Origin: a virus
Strand: one strand, 5' to 3'
DNA length: 64,000 nt
Virus record (IMG/VR): IMGVR_UViG_3300036780_000012
Location: 1 to 64,000 of that record
Part shown: piece after piece, positions 35,646-44,052 of the stretch
Numbering within the stretch: position 1 is the first letter of the stretch
Layout: the number at the start of each line of letters is the position of its first letter
The notes under the pieces: model-generated
Told to the model about the DNA's origin: nothing
What the model saw: only the letters and a program-made list of their open reading frames with translations
Database searches by the model: none
Program-made: the position numbers and the translations under genes

Positions 35646-35804
35646 TTACCGAAAATGTTGCGACAGACCGCTCGATCCCAAAAGCAAACTCAAAAAGTAA
35701 CAAGCTAGCGACAGCCAGCCTAACGACCACCTTGGAGCTCCAACATTGAATCCAGCAAGACATGCGAGCACGAACGCGAATACTAAAAGAATTACTGAAA
35801 TCAT
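35646..35804 (-). CDS. 52-residue two-span membrane protein
   Basis: ATG at 35804 with GGAGG 6 nt upstream; stop at 35646. Two membrane spans (MISVILLVFAFVLACLAGF; LGWLSLACYFLSLLLG) separated by APRWS. This small pattern is common in phage genomes, often as a holin-like or unknown protein. It has its own promoter about 30 bp upstream. Confidence 0.75.
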   Translation of the reverse strand: MISVILLVFAFVLACLAGFNVGAPRWSLGWLSLACYFLSLLLGSSGLSQHFR

Positions 35805-35830
35805 TCAGTGCCTCCGTGCTTACGATAATA

Positions 35831-35859
35831 GTTATATTACGAGAGTAAACATTTGTACA
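35831..35859 (-). promoter_or_regulatory. Promoter for the 52-residue membrane protein
   Basis: TGTACA (35859-35854), 17 bp, TATAAC (35836-35831) on the minus strand. The start near 35824 gives a 20-nt leader containing GGAGG. A degenerate copy of the dispersed palindrome lies 14 bp upstream at 35873-35886. Confidence 0.5.
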
Positions 35860-35872
35860 GAATATTTTTTCG

Positions 35873-35886
35873 GTCTAATTTTGACT
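35873..35886 (-). repeat. Degenerate copy of the dispersed palindrome
   Basis: GTCTAATTTTGACT on the plus strand, one base shorter in the right half. It sits just upstream of the 35831-35859 promoter, the only copy found beside this promoter, and may be a weak operator or chance. Confidence 0.35.
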
Positions 35887-36055
35887 AATCCTTCCTGATC
35901 ACCGCCGCATACTCCTCGACCTGCGTTCCTGAGTTCACCGTGACCGGCAACCATACGCCGAGCTTCGAGCACCAGTACTTATCGCCAGCCATAGCCGATC
36001 CTGAGGTTACTTGATACCAGCCGCGAAGGATTAGGCGGATATTGTGAGTACTCAT
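35885..36055 (-). CDS. 56-residue hypothetical protein
   Basis: ATG at 36055 with GAGG 5 nt upstream; overlaps the previous stop (ATGA). The pattern LRGWYQVTSGSAMAGDKYWC, GVWLPVT, VEEYAAVIRK looks like a small well-folded phage protein. Unknown function. Confidence 0.65.
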   Translation of the reverse strand: MSTHNIRLILRGWYQVTSGSAMAGDKYWCSKLGVWLPVTVNSGTQVEEYAAVIRKD

Positions 36056-36216
36056 GCAGCCCTCATGTATTCGCGTATAGTTTTGTCCAATTTTGGACTG
36101 CGGACAAAAATCGGTCTTTTGCGCGCCATCCAGAGGGCATTAGCCAGCAAGCATCGACGGCACTTGCTATGCTCTTTTGCCCTCTGGCGCTGACAGTTTG
36201 GATTCGAACATTTCAT
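36052..36216 (-). CDS. 54-residue Cys-rich protein carrying a palindrome copy
   Basis: ATG at 36216 immediately after the upstream TAA; stop overlaps the next ATG. CSNPNCQRQRAKEHSKCRRC has four cysteines and likely binds zinc. The palindrome at 36085-36098 encodes SPKLDK here. Confidence 0.6.
   Translation of the reverse strand: MKCSNPNCQRQRAKEHSKCRRCLLANALWMARKRPIFVRSPKLDKTIREYMRAA
36085..36098 (-). repeat. Dispersed palindrome, copy 3
   Basis: Coding strand AGTCCAAAATTGGACA, better half first. Within the 54-residue gene, read as SPKLDK. Confidence 0.85.
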
Positions 36217-36633
36217 TTAGTGAAGTACCGGAGCGTCTACGGTAACCTCTGCTGAGGTTCCATTCTCGCCAACGCTTGTCGTAGTAATTTCCGGCTCTGG
36301 CGGTGGGAAGTCCGTTGCCTTCTGCGTTGTTTTCTTCTTTGCTGGCAGTTCGCCAATCTTGACTTTCACCTTCTCATCTACGGCCTGTACCCAGCAATGA
36401 ACGTCTGCATGATGGTATTCGGTTTTCTTGTGCTTCTTCATCAACAGTAGAAGATCGTCATTCAATTCGCCTTCTTGTTTCGTCAGGTCCATGCGCTGAT
36501 CGCGGATATCGGCATACTCTTCCGCTTTCTCTTCAAGTTCGGCTAGCGCACGATCTTCCATTCCGGACAGCGTTCCCTGTTTCGGACCTTTCTTCGCTTT
36601 CTTCTCAGTCGTTTTCTTTGCTTTTGGTGGCAT
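36217..36633 (-). CDS. Lys-rich hypothetical protein
   Basis: 138 residues. A basic N-terminus (MPPKAKKTTEKKAKKGPKQG), a helical core (ALAELEEKAEEYADIRDQRM, GELNDDLLLLMKKHKKTEY) and a VHCWVQAVDEKVKVKI strand, then a Pro/Thr-rich acidic tail. It resembles phage proteins of unknown function found near replication genes. Confidence 0.6.
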   Translation of the reverse strand: MPPKAKKTTEKKAKKGPKQGTLSGMEDRALAELEEKAEEYADIRDQRMDLTKQEGELNDDLLLLMKKHKKTEYHHADVHCWVQAVDEKVKVKIGELPAKKKTTQKATDFPPPEPEITTTSVGENGTSAEVTVDAPVLH

Positions 36634-36793
36634 AGTTTTCCTCGCTTGAAATATCTCCCGTATGCAGAACCTCTCAGCTTTGCTAATGGGGCTACGGGGG
36701 ACCCGGAGGTAGGCTGTTTTGGCACCCGCAACTTCCTACCCGCCACTCTTTACTACGATTCCTCCGCTTGTTAGGCAGAGTGTGCCAACGCTT
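36634..36793. other. 160 bp without a supported minus-strand gene
   Basis: Contains the leader of the 36633 gene. A plus-strand open frame runs through it into the antisense of the next gene but lacks an SD and looks like an artefact. Confidence 0.4.
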
Positions 36794-37327
36794 TTACGCC
36801 GCGCTCTCGCTGATCGTGAAACCAGCCGGACTGCTGTCCGAGGTCACATCAATTGCATTGGCTGCGGTACTGATTGTCGCTCCGTTGGTCAAAGTATCCG
36901 AGAACGTTACCACGATTCCCGTAGCATCGACGGGAGGCTGTGGAACGGTACTCAGGAATACGAGGCCGGTTGTATCAGGCAGACGCGGAGGATTCGCTGT
37001 CGGATCGCCAGGGTCTTGTACTGGATTGGTCAACGAAGCAGGCGCACTGCTTGTTCCGGTAATTGGCCCACTACCGCTCGGCAGCGCAACCGGATTGCCT
37101 GCCGCATTGACTGGCTGGAGCGTAAACAGAACACCTTTGCCATCGTCAAGAATATCGAAGTCAACTGTTGCTTTTGCTTTTGCCATTTTCTTTTCTCCTG
37201 TGCTGATTGATACTACATTTTCGGTTATGTTGAATTTAACTGGATCGAGGAAGAACTCGCGGATTAACCGGAGATCGTGCCCTATCTTCTCCAGCGCTTC
37301 CGCGATGCGCCATAGTTGTTCTGGCAC
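36794..37327 (-). CDS. Ig-like protein with two in-frame starts
   Basis: 177 residues from a GTG at 37327 (AGGAGG 4 nt before, overlapping the upstream TAG), or 130 from an ATG at 37186 (AGGAG 8 nt before). The first 47 residues (LWRIAEALEKIGHDLRLIRE) resemble a short helical phage protein. The later 130 form an Ig-like beta domain (ATVDFDILDDGKGVLFTLQP, TGIVVTFSDTL, ISTAANAIDVTSD). Both SDs are good, so two products are likely, one perhaps a virion decoration protein. Confidence 0.65.
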   Translation of the reverse strand: MPEQLWRIAEALEKIGHDLRLIREFFLDPVKFNITENVVSISTGEKKMAKAKATVDFDILDDGKGVLFTLQPVNAAGNPVALPSGSGPITGTSSAPASLTNPVQDPGDPTANPPRLPDTTGLVFLSTVPQPPVDATGIVVTFSDTLTNGATISTAANAIDVTSDSSPAGFTISESAA

Positions 37328-37335
37328 CTTACCTC

Positions 37336-38112
37336 CTAGGCCGCTTTCTCGCTAGCCTTTGCTTCGGAAAACTTCACGCCGTCCCAGCCATCCTCGCTGT
37401 ACGCCTTACGAGCCGCACCGTTCATAACCATGCCGTTGTGCTTCTTCATCTTAAACTTATCGAAGGTTGCAAGCGGCACGGCATAGCCCTGATCGAGTTT
37501 CCCTTTGATGCGAATCGTCGCACAAATGGCTACAGGCAAATCGTTTGCCTTAGCGAATTCTTGCGCAGCATCAAGTCGCTTCTGGGAAAGTTGCAACCAT
37601 TGGCCCCGAGCCTCAACGCCGCGCTCATAGTTTACCTGGTGCCAGATGACAGCCGCTTTCCTGCCAAACAGGAGAGCAGTGTAGACGTTAGGAGTCTCTG
37701 TCGGAGTCAGTTCGACTTCCCGCTCAGGCTTCGCAAAGGGGTGATCAACGCGAGGATTCGCAGACTTGCTCGGCTTTTTCTCTTTGGATTTCTTCGCAGC
37801 CTTGGGCGCTTTCTCTTTCTTAGCCTTCGGCTCTTTCTTGGCTTTAACTTTCTTCGCCTTCGTCACAGTTTCCTCCACTTCCTCGTCGCTGGCGACTTCT
37901 ACGCCGCGTTCAATTGATTCAAGCACCAGTTCTGCCCGATTCTCAATGTCCGGGTTGGCTAGAGCCTGCACATGTTTCTTGTAAATCTCTTTGGCTTTTG
38001 CGATTGTGCAACCACGCCGTTCTTGAATCTTTCCAGCGGCTTCTAAATCAAAATAATTGAACTCCAAGACTTCCTCCGTGATGGCTAACCCATCTGGTGA
38101 ACACCGTAGCAT
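37336..38112 (-). CDS. Hypothetical protein with Lys-rich linker
   Basis: 258 residues. A helical N-terminus (AKAKEIYKKHVQALANPDIE), a Lys/Ala linker at about 85-120 (KKVKAKKEPKAKKEKAPK) and a C-terminal domain (YTALLFGRKAAVIWHQVNYE, ATIRIKGKLDQGYAVP, GWDGVKFSEA). A TTG at 38067 preceded by GGAGGAAG could be the true start, trimming 15 residues. Family not recognised. It is in the early region. Confidence 0.6.
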   Translation of the reverse strand: MLRCSPDGLAITEEVLEFNYFDLEAAGKIQERRGCTIAKAKEIYKKHVQALANPDIENRAELVLESIERGVEVASDEEVEETVTKAKKVKAKKEPKAKKEKAPKAAKKSKEKKPSKSANPRVDHPFAKPEREVELTPTETPNVYTALLFGRKAAVIWHQVNYERGVEARGQWLQLSQKRLDAAQEFAKANDLPVAICATIRIKGKLDQGYAVPLATFDKFKMKKHNGMVMNGAARKAYSEDGWDGVKFSEAKASEKAA

Positions 38113-38168
38113 AATGCATCACGATGTCAATAACTTTTATCTTTGTGGAGTGAATGACTTGCAGAGTG

Positions 38169-38912
38169 TCATGCTCCTACATTCCAAAATAACGCTCCAT
38201 CCGATCCATGCTCTTGGATAAAACTCCAAACCTTAGCATCGTAATTACTGCAACTCGGAAAAGGAGGAATGATCTTCGATGGTTGCTCGAACTTTTCCAA
38301 TGCCTTCCATAGTTTTGCTCGATCCACATTACATTTGGCACCGACTTGGACAGCATTAAACTCCGATTCAGGCCATGCAGATTGCAGCGCTCGCGATAGA
38401 GTTCCACTACCGGCGCAAGCCCATACTTCTCTGGGCTTAATCGGCATCGCAACGGCAACCTTAGAGAACTCAGCAATGGCTTGCGGATGATCTACTCCGA
38501 AGGGTACTAACGACGCCCCAACCTCTTTCGCATAGGTCCGCGCCCGAAACTGGACGACAGAGAGATAACCATTTGGGATCATAACGATCTTTGCGCCTGC
38601 TTCTTCAGCGCGGAGCGTTCGAGCGTGGAGTTCTTTGCGCTGGGCCGTAAAGATAGTAGCTTTGACGCCAATCATGGCACAGCAATGAGCTAATGCAATC
38701 TGAGCATATCCGAAGGCAGGAGATGCGTAAACCCATTCCGAGTTTGGGTTAGATTGTATGAGCGGCAGAATATATCGCATCTTCGAGCCACCAGCGAGTA
38801 AATCATCACGCACAACATAAAATCGCCCAACCTTTTCAATTACTGGCGCTGGCAGCGAGATGGACGATTCGAGATCCAGTGAAGGCCAGTGCATGTTTAA
38901 TAGTTGGCTCAT
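38169..38912 (-). CDS. PLP-dependent fold-type II enzyme (lyase/cysteine-synthase-like)
   Basis: 247 residues. DDLLAGGSKMRYILPLI supplies the PLP lysine (Lys44), YASPAFGYAQIALAHCCAM a cofactor loop, and ACAGSGTLSRAL the phosphate-binding loop, as in tryptophan synthase beta, ACC deaminase and cysteine synthase. At 247 residues it is shorter than cellular enzymes (about 300 or more). Phages use PLP enzymes in hypermodified-base pathways, but no matching nucleotide kinase or hydroxymethylase was found. The substrate is unknown. Confidence 0.75.
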   Translation of the reverse strand: MSQLLNMHWPSLDLESSISLPAPVIEKVGRFYVVRDDLLAGGSKMRYILPLIQSNPNSEWVYASPAFGYAQIALAHCCAMIGVKATIFTAQRKELHARTLRAEEAGAKIVMIPNGYLSVVQFRARTYAKEVGASLVPFGVDHPQAIAEFSKVAVAMPIKPREVWACAGSGTLSRALQSAWPESEFNAVQVGAKCNVDRAKLWKALEKFEQPSKIIPPFPSCSNYDAKVWSFIQEHGSDGALFWNVGA

Positions 38913-38938
38913 AGTTCATCTGTCCACCTTTCGCGGAA

Positions 38939-39292
38939 TTACAACGACAATGGCTGAGTTAGCGAGAATGGCCGACTGCCAGCGTTACCATTGCATAAAC
39001 AACAGGAAACTCCATTCATCAACTCGCCCGTCTCCTCGTTAACAACCCGGTCGTCTCGAAAGCCACCATGCCCTCCCCTACTTCGCTGGTGATCGAACGT
39101 AGGGTCAACGATTAAATGATTGCCGCGAACGCAGATATTATGCTGACGTAAGCGCATTTCTTCAGTACGTCGCATGTACTCTGCTCTACCTTTCGCTGTA
39201 TCGCAGCACACCTCGCGCCCATTCGGGTATCGACGCACGGCACCGTCACAAACTAATTCATACCGTAACGATGGTTTCGCTGAAACTGTCAT
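38939..39292 (-). CDS. HNH-like nuclease or zinc protein
   Basis: 117 residues. PTFDHQRSRGGHGGFRDDRV and VSCCLCNGNAGSR resemble an HNH variant with a degenerate metal site, with CCDTAKGRAEYMRRTEEMR upstream. Overlaps the next gene by 4 bp. It probably cleaves or binds DNA in the replication region. Confidence 0.6.
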   Translation of the reverse strand: MTVSAKPSLRYELVCDGAVRRYPNGREVCCDTAKGRAEYMRRTEEMRLRQHNICVRGNHLIVDPTFDHQRSRGGHGGFRDDRVVNEETGELMNGVSCCLCNGNAGSRPFSLTQPLSL

Positions 39293-39855
39293 GCCTGTTC
39301 ACTTACTAGCCACTCGATAAAGTCCTCTAGCGTAGCGGACTCATCGGTTAATTTGTAAGCTTCGTAACAGCCTTCAATCTTCGACCATTGACTTGCTGTG
39401 AATCGCAAGCGGTGCTCTACTACGCTTTCAATATGTTGCTGAGGAAATTCCTGCTCAAGTACCTGGCGCAGTTCGGCAGGCTTCATCTTGGCAGCTTGTC
39501 TAATTTTGGACTGGCGTCGAACTCCTGAAGAGAGTTGCTTCAGGATGCCAGCCGAACCAAGAGGAATCTGCTCTAGTTCTTTGTCGGGAATATCAGGAGC
39601 AAGTTCCTTGTAACGATTTATCACTAGGTAAAGATAACTCCGCGATCTGGGAGCGGCATCGACAATCCATTTGGTGAAAGATTCAAACCCAAGCAGTTCC
39701 CAATCCTTATCACGCTCAACATCTACACAGCACTTCGCAATCGAGACCCAATTCGAGAATTGCTCATCAAAGGCACGGACAAAACTGTCTCGTGCTATGG
39801 CTCGCTGCTTTGGAGTTAGAGCCTCACTTGAATTTTTATTTATTTTATTAATCAT
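39289..39855 (-). CDS. Putative DNA-binding phage protein
   Basis: 188 residues, all helical. LLGFESFTKWIVDAAPRSRSYLYLVINRYKELA looks like an HTH, followed by LEQIPLGSAGILKQLSSGVRRQ and a C-terminal TLEDFIEWLVSEQ. Family not named with certainty. A palindrome copy lies inside (39498-39511), read as QSKIRQ. Confidence 0.5.
   Translation of the reverse strand: MINKINKNSSEALTPKQRAIARDSFVRAFDEQFSNWVSIAKCCVDVERDKDWELLGFESFTKWIVDAAPRSRSYLYLVINRYKELAPDIPDKELEQIPLGSAGILKQLSSGVRRQSKIRQAAKMKPAELRQVLEQEFPQQHIESVVEHRLRFTASQWSKIEGCYEAYKLTDESATLEDFIEWLVSEQA
39498..39511 (-). repeat. Dispersed palindrome, copy 4 (one mismatch)
   Basis: Coding strand AGTCCAAAATTAGACA: the better half is intact and first, the other half has G to A. 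Frame differs from most other copies (SKIRQ). Confidence 0.75.
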
Positions 39856-40583
39856 TCATTGCCGCCGTCATAGCACGTACATGGCAAGTGATTTACTCTG
39901 GGTGGCATCAGCATCGTTTCTTGATCCCGATGGAACTCTATGATCTGCCGCCACGAATGAGTTCTCGCAAGGCCTTTGATCTGGTAAAGTTTCGTTGCAT
40001 TGTTCTCCATGCCTAGCGCCCGAAGTAATAACTCAGGGTGCGCTTTTCCAAGGTCTATAATCTCCTGCTCCTCCATTTCTGGACAGAAGAAGCATGATGA
40101 TTTTGGCGGCACGTCGAAGCCGTTGCGTTCAATCGCCTGTACACACTCTTCCCTGTACCAACCCCATTCAATCAAAGGATATTGATTCCATGGCCGATCA
40201 ACTGCCATACGATGTGGCTCGCCAGCATCGAATCCGATCAATTTAACATGCTCACTAATGCCAAGGGATTTTAGGTAACGCTCTTGCGGTCGAATCTTGA
40301 ACTTGTCGGAGCAGGATCGCCTACCCATTACAATAGAAGGTAATGTATTTGCGGCAAGGCATTCTTCCTCTAGTGTAAATCTTTCCTCGCGCACCGTGAC
40401 GATTGCGGGAAATCCATGTCGCTCGCACCAGCAAGAAAATGCTTCCAAGTGCTGATACGTCTCAGGCTTTTCGCCACCCGTATCCGCGAATAGAATTATG
40501 TCTGGCCGCATGCCGCGCTCCCACATTCCAATTAACATTGCCGTCGAGTTGACGCCACCTCCGAAGCTAGCTACAGTTAGCAT
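39852..40583 (-). CDS. PP-loop ATPase (PAPS-reductase-like)
   Basis: 243 residues from the ATG at 40583 (AGAAG before it); an ATG at 40595 is the alternative. The PP-loop SFGGGVNSTAM is at the N-terminus, then ILFADTGGEKPETYQHLEAF, RRSCSDKFKIRPQERYL, and CFFCPEMEEQE, a two-Cys motif. This family activates a substrate with ATP for sulfur or nitrogen transfer and is often found in phages. Related to DndC-like sulfur transferases only at fold level. Next to methylases and a PLP enzyme. Confidence 0.8.
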   Translation of the reverse strand: MLTVASFGGGVNSTAMLIGMWERGMRPDIILFADTGGEKPETYQHLEAFSCWCERHGFPAIVTVREERFTLEEECLAANTLPSIVMGRRSCSDKFKIRPQERYLKSLGISEHVKLIGFDAGEPHRMAVDRPWNQYPLIEWGWYREECVQAIERNGFDVPPKSSCFFCPEMEEQEIIDLGKAHPELLLRALGMENNATKLYQIKGLARTHSWRQIIEFHRDQETMLMPPRVNHLPCTCYDGGNE

Positions 40584-40617
40584 TTCTTCTCCCATTCACA
40601 GAATATATCGACCATCT

Positions 40618-41571
40618 TCATTGCTCAAACTCCGTAAAATCTTTCCGAATCGACTCAGGATTCCCGCGAAAGAAACACATCACGTACTGATGCGCACTAC
40701 CAGCCTTACGCCCCTTGGCAAATTGACCATTCACTCGTAATGGCAATGAACCAATGGGCGTCAGCAAAACGAATTCATTGTAGAGTTTGAATCCTGCACC
40801 AAGTAGAGCCGAAGCTGTAGGTTGACGCATGTCACGGATAAAACCTTCATCGTCGCGGATATTTCCTACCACCACAATCGCGAAGCGTTGCGACTTCAAT
40901 CTGCGAGCAGCGAGCAGCATAATGCGCTGATACTTGATTACAAAGTCTTGCCAGTTATCCAGTGTACTTAGGTCGCGGCGGTCGTTTGAATAACGTTCAA
41001 GATTCCAATACGGGGGACAAGTGAATAGCAGATCGTACTCATCTCCCACCATGTTTTCCAGATTCACGCTATCGCCGCATATCCAGTGCGGGTTAGGCTG
41101 ACAAGGAATTTCAATTGCCTGTTTCACGTTCGCATCAATTTGCTCTTGACGAAGATCAATGCCGACGTACTGATAGCCAAGACGACCAGCTACAATGCCG
41201 CGCACGCTGCCACCAGCGAATGGGTCGAAGATACCGAGCGTCGATTTCTCGGGCATATACCATGAGTAAAACAGTTCGCAGAGAACGGGATCGAAGATGC
41301 TACTGGCGTTGCCATCCTCTCCTAAAGCATCACCACGGCCATCACCGCGCCCACGTGCAGCATAATTAGCCGCAGGCATGGCTGAACCGCCCGGAGCCGC
41401 CCAACGCCCCCCCTCGCCTTCCAGTCCTAAAGACAGCCAGTCCCGTTTCCGATCCTGCCACCTGCCCGTTCTCTGGTCGAGCGTCGTAAATGGCGGCTCT
41501 ATGAACCTTTGACACATCGCTCCACCGGGAAGTTTATCTACGGTCGTATTCCCGAACAAATCAGTTTCCAA
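40618..41571 (-). CDS. DNA methyltransferase (N4/N6 amino type)
   Basis: 317 residues from a TTG at 41571 preceded by GAGGAGGAAG. The protein then begins METDLFGNTT, a usual opening for phage methylases. FDPFAGGSVRGIVAGRLG is the SAM-binding motif and LLFTCPPYWNLERYS the TCPPY catalytic motif. A Gly/Arg-rich loop lies at about 50-100. It is probably self-protective or epigenetic. Overlaps the upstream gene by 11 bp. Confidence 0.85.
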   Translation of the reverse strand: METDLFGNTTVDKLPGGAMCQRFIEPPFTTLDQRTGRWQDRKRDWLSLGLEGEGGRWAAPGGSAMPAANYAARGRGDGRGDALGEDGNASSIFDPVLCELFYSWYMPEKSTLGIFDPFAGGSVRGIVAGRLGYQYVGIDLRQEQIDANVKQAIEIPCQPNPHWICGDSVNLENMVGDEYDLLFTCPPYWNLERYSNDRRDLSTLDNWQDFVIKYQRIMLLAARRLKSQRFAIVVVGNIRDDEGFIRDMRQPTASALLGAGFKLYNEFVLLTPIGSLPLRVNGQFAKGRKAGSAHQYVMCFFRGNPESIRKDFTEFEQ

Positions 41572-43798
41572 TGACTTCCTCCTCGTCCAAAATTGGACTG
41601 TCGATAGCACTCTCTGAGAACAAACCTTTATTCATCGTTGCGGCTGCCGCAAGATTTGCGCACGCCTGCTTCCAGTAAGACTCTTTTAATTCGATCCCGA
41701 TAAACTTTCTTTGCACCTTGACTGCCTCATACCCCTCACTACCGATCCCCGCGAAAGGTGAAAGTACGGTATCAAATGGGTTCGTCCACAACTTCAAAGC
41801 ACGAGCAATTACTTCCAACTGCAAAGGACATATATGCCGCTCGTCGCGTTCTTCGCGTGCCGATTCACGTTGCAAAGTATCGCTCGGATTGATATCCATC
41901 CAGACAGGAGAGGCATAGCGCTGCCAGACTTGTACCGGTAAATCCTCTGCCGTATGAGTTACACGTTGGGGATTGTCTCCATGCTTTCGCATTGTTACCA
42001 GATAATCCGGAATGCCTTGACGGCTCATGCACGAATCTTTCTTGAGTTGTTTATGAAGTAATCCGAGAGCTTTGGTTCGCTGCATCGCAGTCACAGGATC
42101 TTTCCAGATAGTTACCTGCGAATGCAGAATGAATCCAGCCTGCTCGAATAGAGCAATGAGCTTGCCGCGAAAATCCGTGATACCAATTACACCGTCTCGT
42201 TCTTTCGATGTAGGGAGGTCCATGCAGTGAAAACTCATCAGTCGCCCAGGCAGCAGAACTCGTAGCAATTCGGGAGCGAGAAAGCGAAGATGCTCAAAGA
42301 ACTCCTCATGCGTCCGGGAATTCCCCATATCACGTTCTGAAGCTGAATACGTGTAGAGCGATGCGAACGGAGGGGAAAAAATACTGTAGTGAATTGAGTT
42401 GGCGGGGAACTTGGATAGAACCTCCACGCAATCACCTAGATGCATCGTCCAGACTTCGCCAGCATCAATCTTGTGCTCGTAATTGACTTTCTGGCGAACA
42501 TTGCCCTTGATCTCTGCTTGATTTAATTCGTGCATGTTGTTCACCATCTCTTCTGCCATCCTCTGAGCATCGGCCTCTTTGCGTTTGATATTCTTCACTA
42601 CTTCTCCCTCGGCTGTACTGGTAACTATGTAACAATCAACTTCTTGCTTTTGTCCGAACCTCCAACACCTTCTCACCGCTTGGTAAAATTGTTCGTATGA
42701 ATCAGACAACCCGAGAAATACAACGTTATGGCAGTTTTGCCAGTTGAGCCCGAATCCTGCGATGCTAGGTTTCGTGACCAGTATCCGAATCTTGCCCGTA
42801 GCAAAGTCAATCATGCTGCGTTCTTTGAATTCAATCGAATCAGAGCCGCATACCTCAACTGCTCCGTCAATTCGCTCGACCGCAGCCCGACTTTCACTGT
42901 TAAGATTGCACCATATTAACCATTGCTCTTTTCGCTTTGCAGAAACAATTGCCGCTACCTCGTCGGCCCGTTCCTCGACACTCTTAGATCGGGCTTGTTG
43001 GCGCTCTTGTAGTGTAACGGCTGGCATCTGAAAGAGCATTCCTTCCGTGCATGTTTCGGCATCGACCTGACGCTCGTGAATTCTTAAGGCAGGCAGTTGA
43101 AACAGATCATCGTTATATCCGAGGTCTGACGGTTTGCGTAGCATTACTGCCCAAGAACATACCCACTTCCAGAACTTCGTCTCAGCATGACCCTTGAGCC
43201 GCCATTTCGATGTATCCCCACCATCATGCACAAAGAATGTTGAAAGCATTTCTGTGCGCGTCAGGTTGCCTAAAAATTCTGAATGGTTACCGAGTTCCAT
43301 GAAGTCATTCGGGGCTGGGGTTGCCGTACATGCAAGTTTGTACGGGGTATCACGAAATCTCTCGATAATTAGATTGCGGAACTTCCCTTCAAAATGCTTG
43401 ACAATGCTCGATTCATCTAGGATGATTGCTTCGTATTTATTCGCATTGAAGTGCTCTAACATTTCATAATTGGTGATTGTAATAGCAGCATCGCGTTCAG
43501 GCTTGCGCTGATAACAGACTTCAACATCGAATTTCCCGCCTTCGCGCACCGTTTGAGGAGCTACGGCAAGAGGGGCGAGAATCAGCGTCTTAACTTTCAA
43601 TGCATCGGCCCATTGCAACTGCATTGGTGTCTTACCTAATCCACAATCTGCAAAAATAGCAGAGCGCCCTTTGCGAGCGGACCATCGCGTAATATCTATC
43701 TGAAAATCAAACAACTGCTTATTTAGGCCGACAATATCTTTTCCAGATGCGACATGCGTCACTACTTTTGACGCTAAGAATTGTTTATAGTTCTTCAC
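41561..43798 (-). CDS. Helicase-DNA methyltransferase fusion
   Basis: 745 residues. Residues 1-440 are SF2/SNF2-like: Walker A ADCGLGKT (51-57), DE box ILDES (127-131), ACTATPAPNDF motif III, and motif VI QAVRRCWRFGQ. Residues about 480-720 are a methylase: YSIFSPPFASLYTYS (SPPF catalytic motif) and VLSPFAGIGSEGYEA (SAM motif). The domain order suggests a methyl transfer coupled to DNA unwinding. A palindrome copy at 41585-41598 lies in the last 15 codons (SPILDEEE). Confidence 0.85.
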   Translation of the reverse strand: MKNYKQFLASKVVTHVASGKDIVGLNKQLFDFQIDITRWSARKGRSAIFADCGLGKTPMQLQWADALKVKTLILAPLAVAPQTVREGGKFDVEVCYQRKPERDAAITITNYEMLEHFNANKYEAIILDESSIVKHFEGKFRNLIIERFRDTPYKLACTATPAPNDFMELGNHSEFLGNLTRTEMLSTFFVHDGGDTSKWRLKGHAETKFWKWVCSWAVMLRKPSDLGYNDDLFQLPALRIHERQVDAETCTEGMLFQMPAVTLQERQQARSKSVEERADEVAAIVSAKRKEQWLIWCNLNSESRAAVERIDGAVEVCGSDSIEFKERSMIDFATGKIRILVTKPSIAGFGLNWQNCHNVVFLGLSDSYEQFYQAVRRCWRFGQKQEVDCYIVTSTAEGEVVKNIKRKEADAQRMAEEMVNNMHELNQAEIKGNVRQKVNYEHKIDAGEVWTMHLGDCVEVLSKFPANSIHYSIFSPPFASLYTYSASERDMGNSRTHEEFFEHLRFLAPELLRVLLPGRLMSFHCMDLPTSKERDGVIGITDFRGKLIALFEQAGFILHSQVTIWKDPVTAMQRTKALGLLHKQLKKDSCMSRQGIPDYLVTMRKHGDNPQRVTHTAEDLPVQVWQRYASPVWMDINPSDTLQRESAREERDERHICPLQLEVIARALKLWTNPFDTVLSPFAGIGSEGYEAVKVQRKFIGIELKESYWKQACANLAAAATMNKGLFSESAIDSPILDEEEVIGN
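41585..41598 (-). repeat. Dispersed palindrome, copy 5
   Basis: Coding strand AGTCCAATTTTGGACG. It lies in the last codons of the helicase-methylase gene, about 14-27 bp upstream of the TTG start at 41571 of the second methylase. Confidence 0.85.
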
Positions 43799-43824
43799 TT
43801 GCTTCCTTTCACAATCCTCGCTGA

Positions 43825-44052
43825 CTACTTAACCCAATTCCCCGCCAGTCGCCAATTGCGCCGCATCTGCGCGATGTTAATCTCACTTACTCTGATGATT
43901 CTCACTAACGTATTTCTATGGACATTCAAACTCCGAGCGCACTCGCTGATATTGAGACCGCATTCGTTTAGCCTGAGAATTACGAACTCTCGCCGATACT
44001 CCCACATCGCCTGATGCAGACTGGCGCGATTCGTAACTCTAGGTAATTCCAT
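43825..44052 (-). CDS. Fis-like HTH protein (first of pair)
   Basis: 75 residues. EYRREFVILRLNECGLNISECARSLNVHRNTLVRII is a Fis-type helix-turn-helix (HTH_8). It is downstream of, and overlaps by 14 bp, a second Fis-like gene. Both are upstream of the methylase genes, so they may regulate or bend DNA at replication. Confidence 0.75.
   Translation of the reverse strand: MELPRVTNRASLHQAMWEYRREFVILRLNECGLNISECARSLNVHRNTLVRIIRVSEINIAQMRRNWRLAGNWVK

Noticed and set aside
36719-37355. Two overlapping plus-strand frames
   Set aside because: Antisense of the Ig-like gene; no ribosome site; composition is that of a shadow frame.
37438-37917. Plus-strand frame opposite the Lys-rich gene
   Set aside because: Leu/Phe-rich shadow of a Lys-rich stretch.
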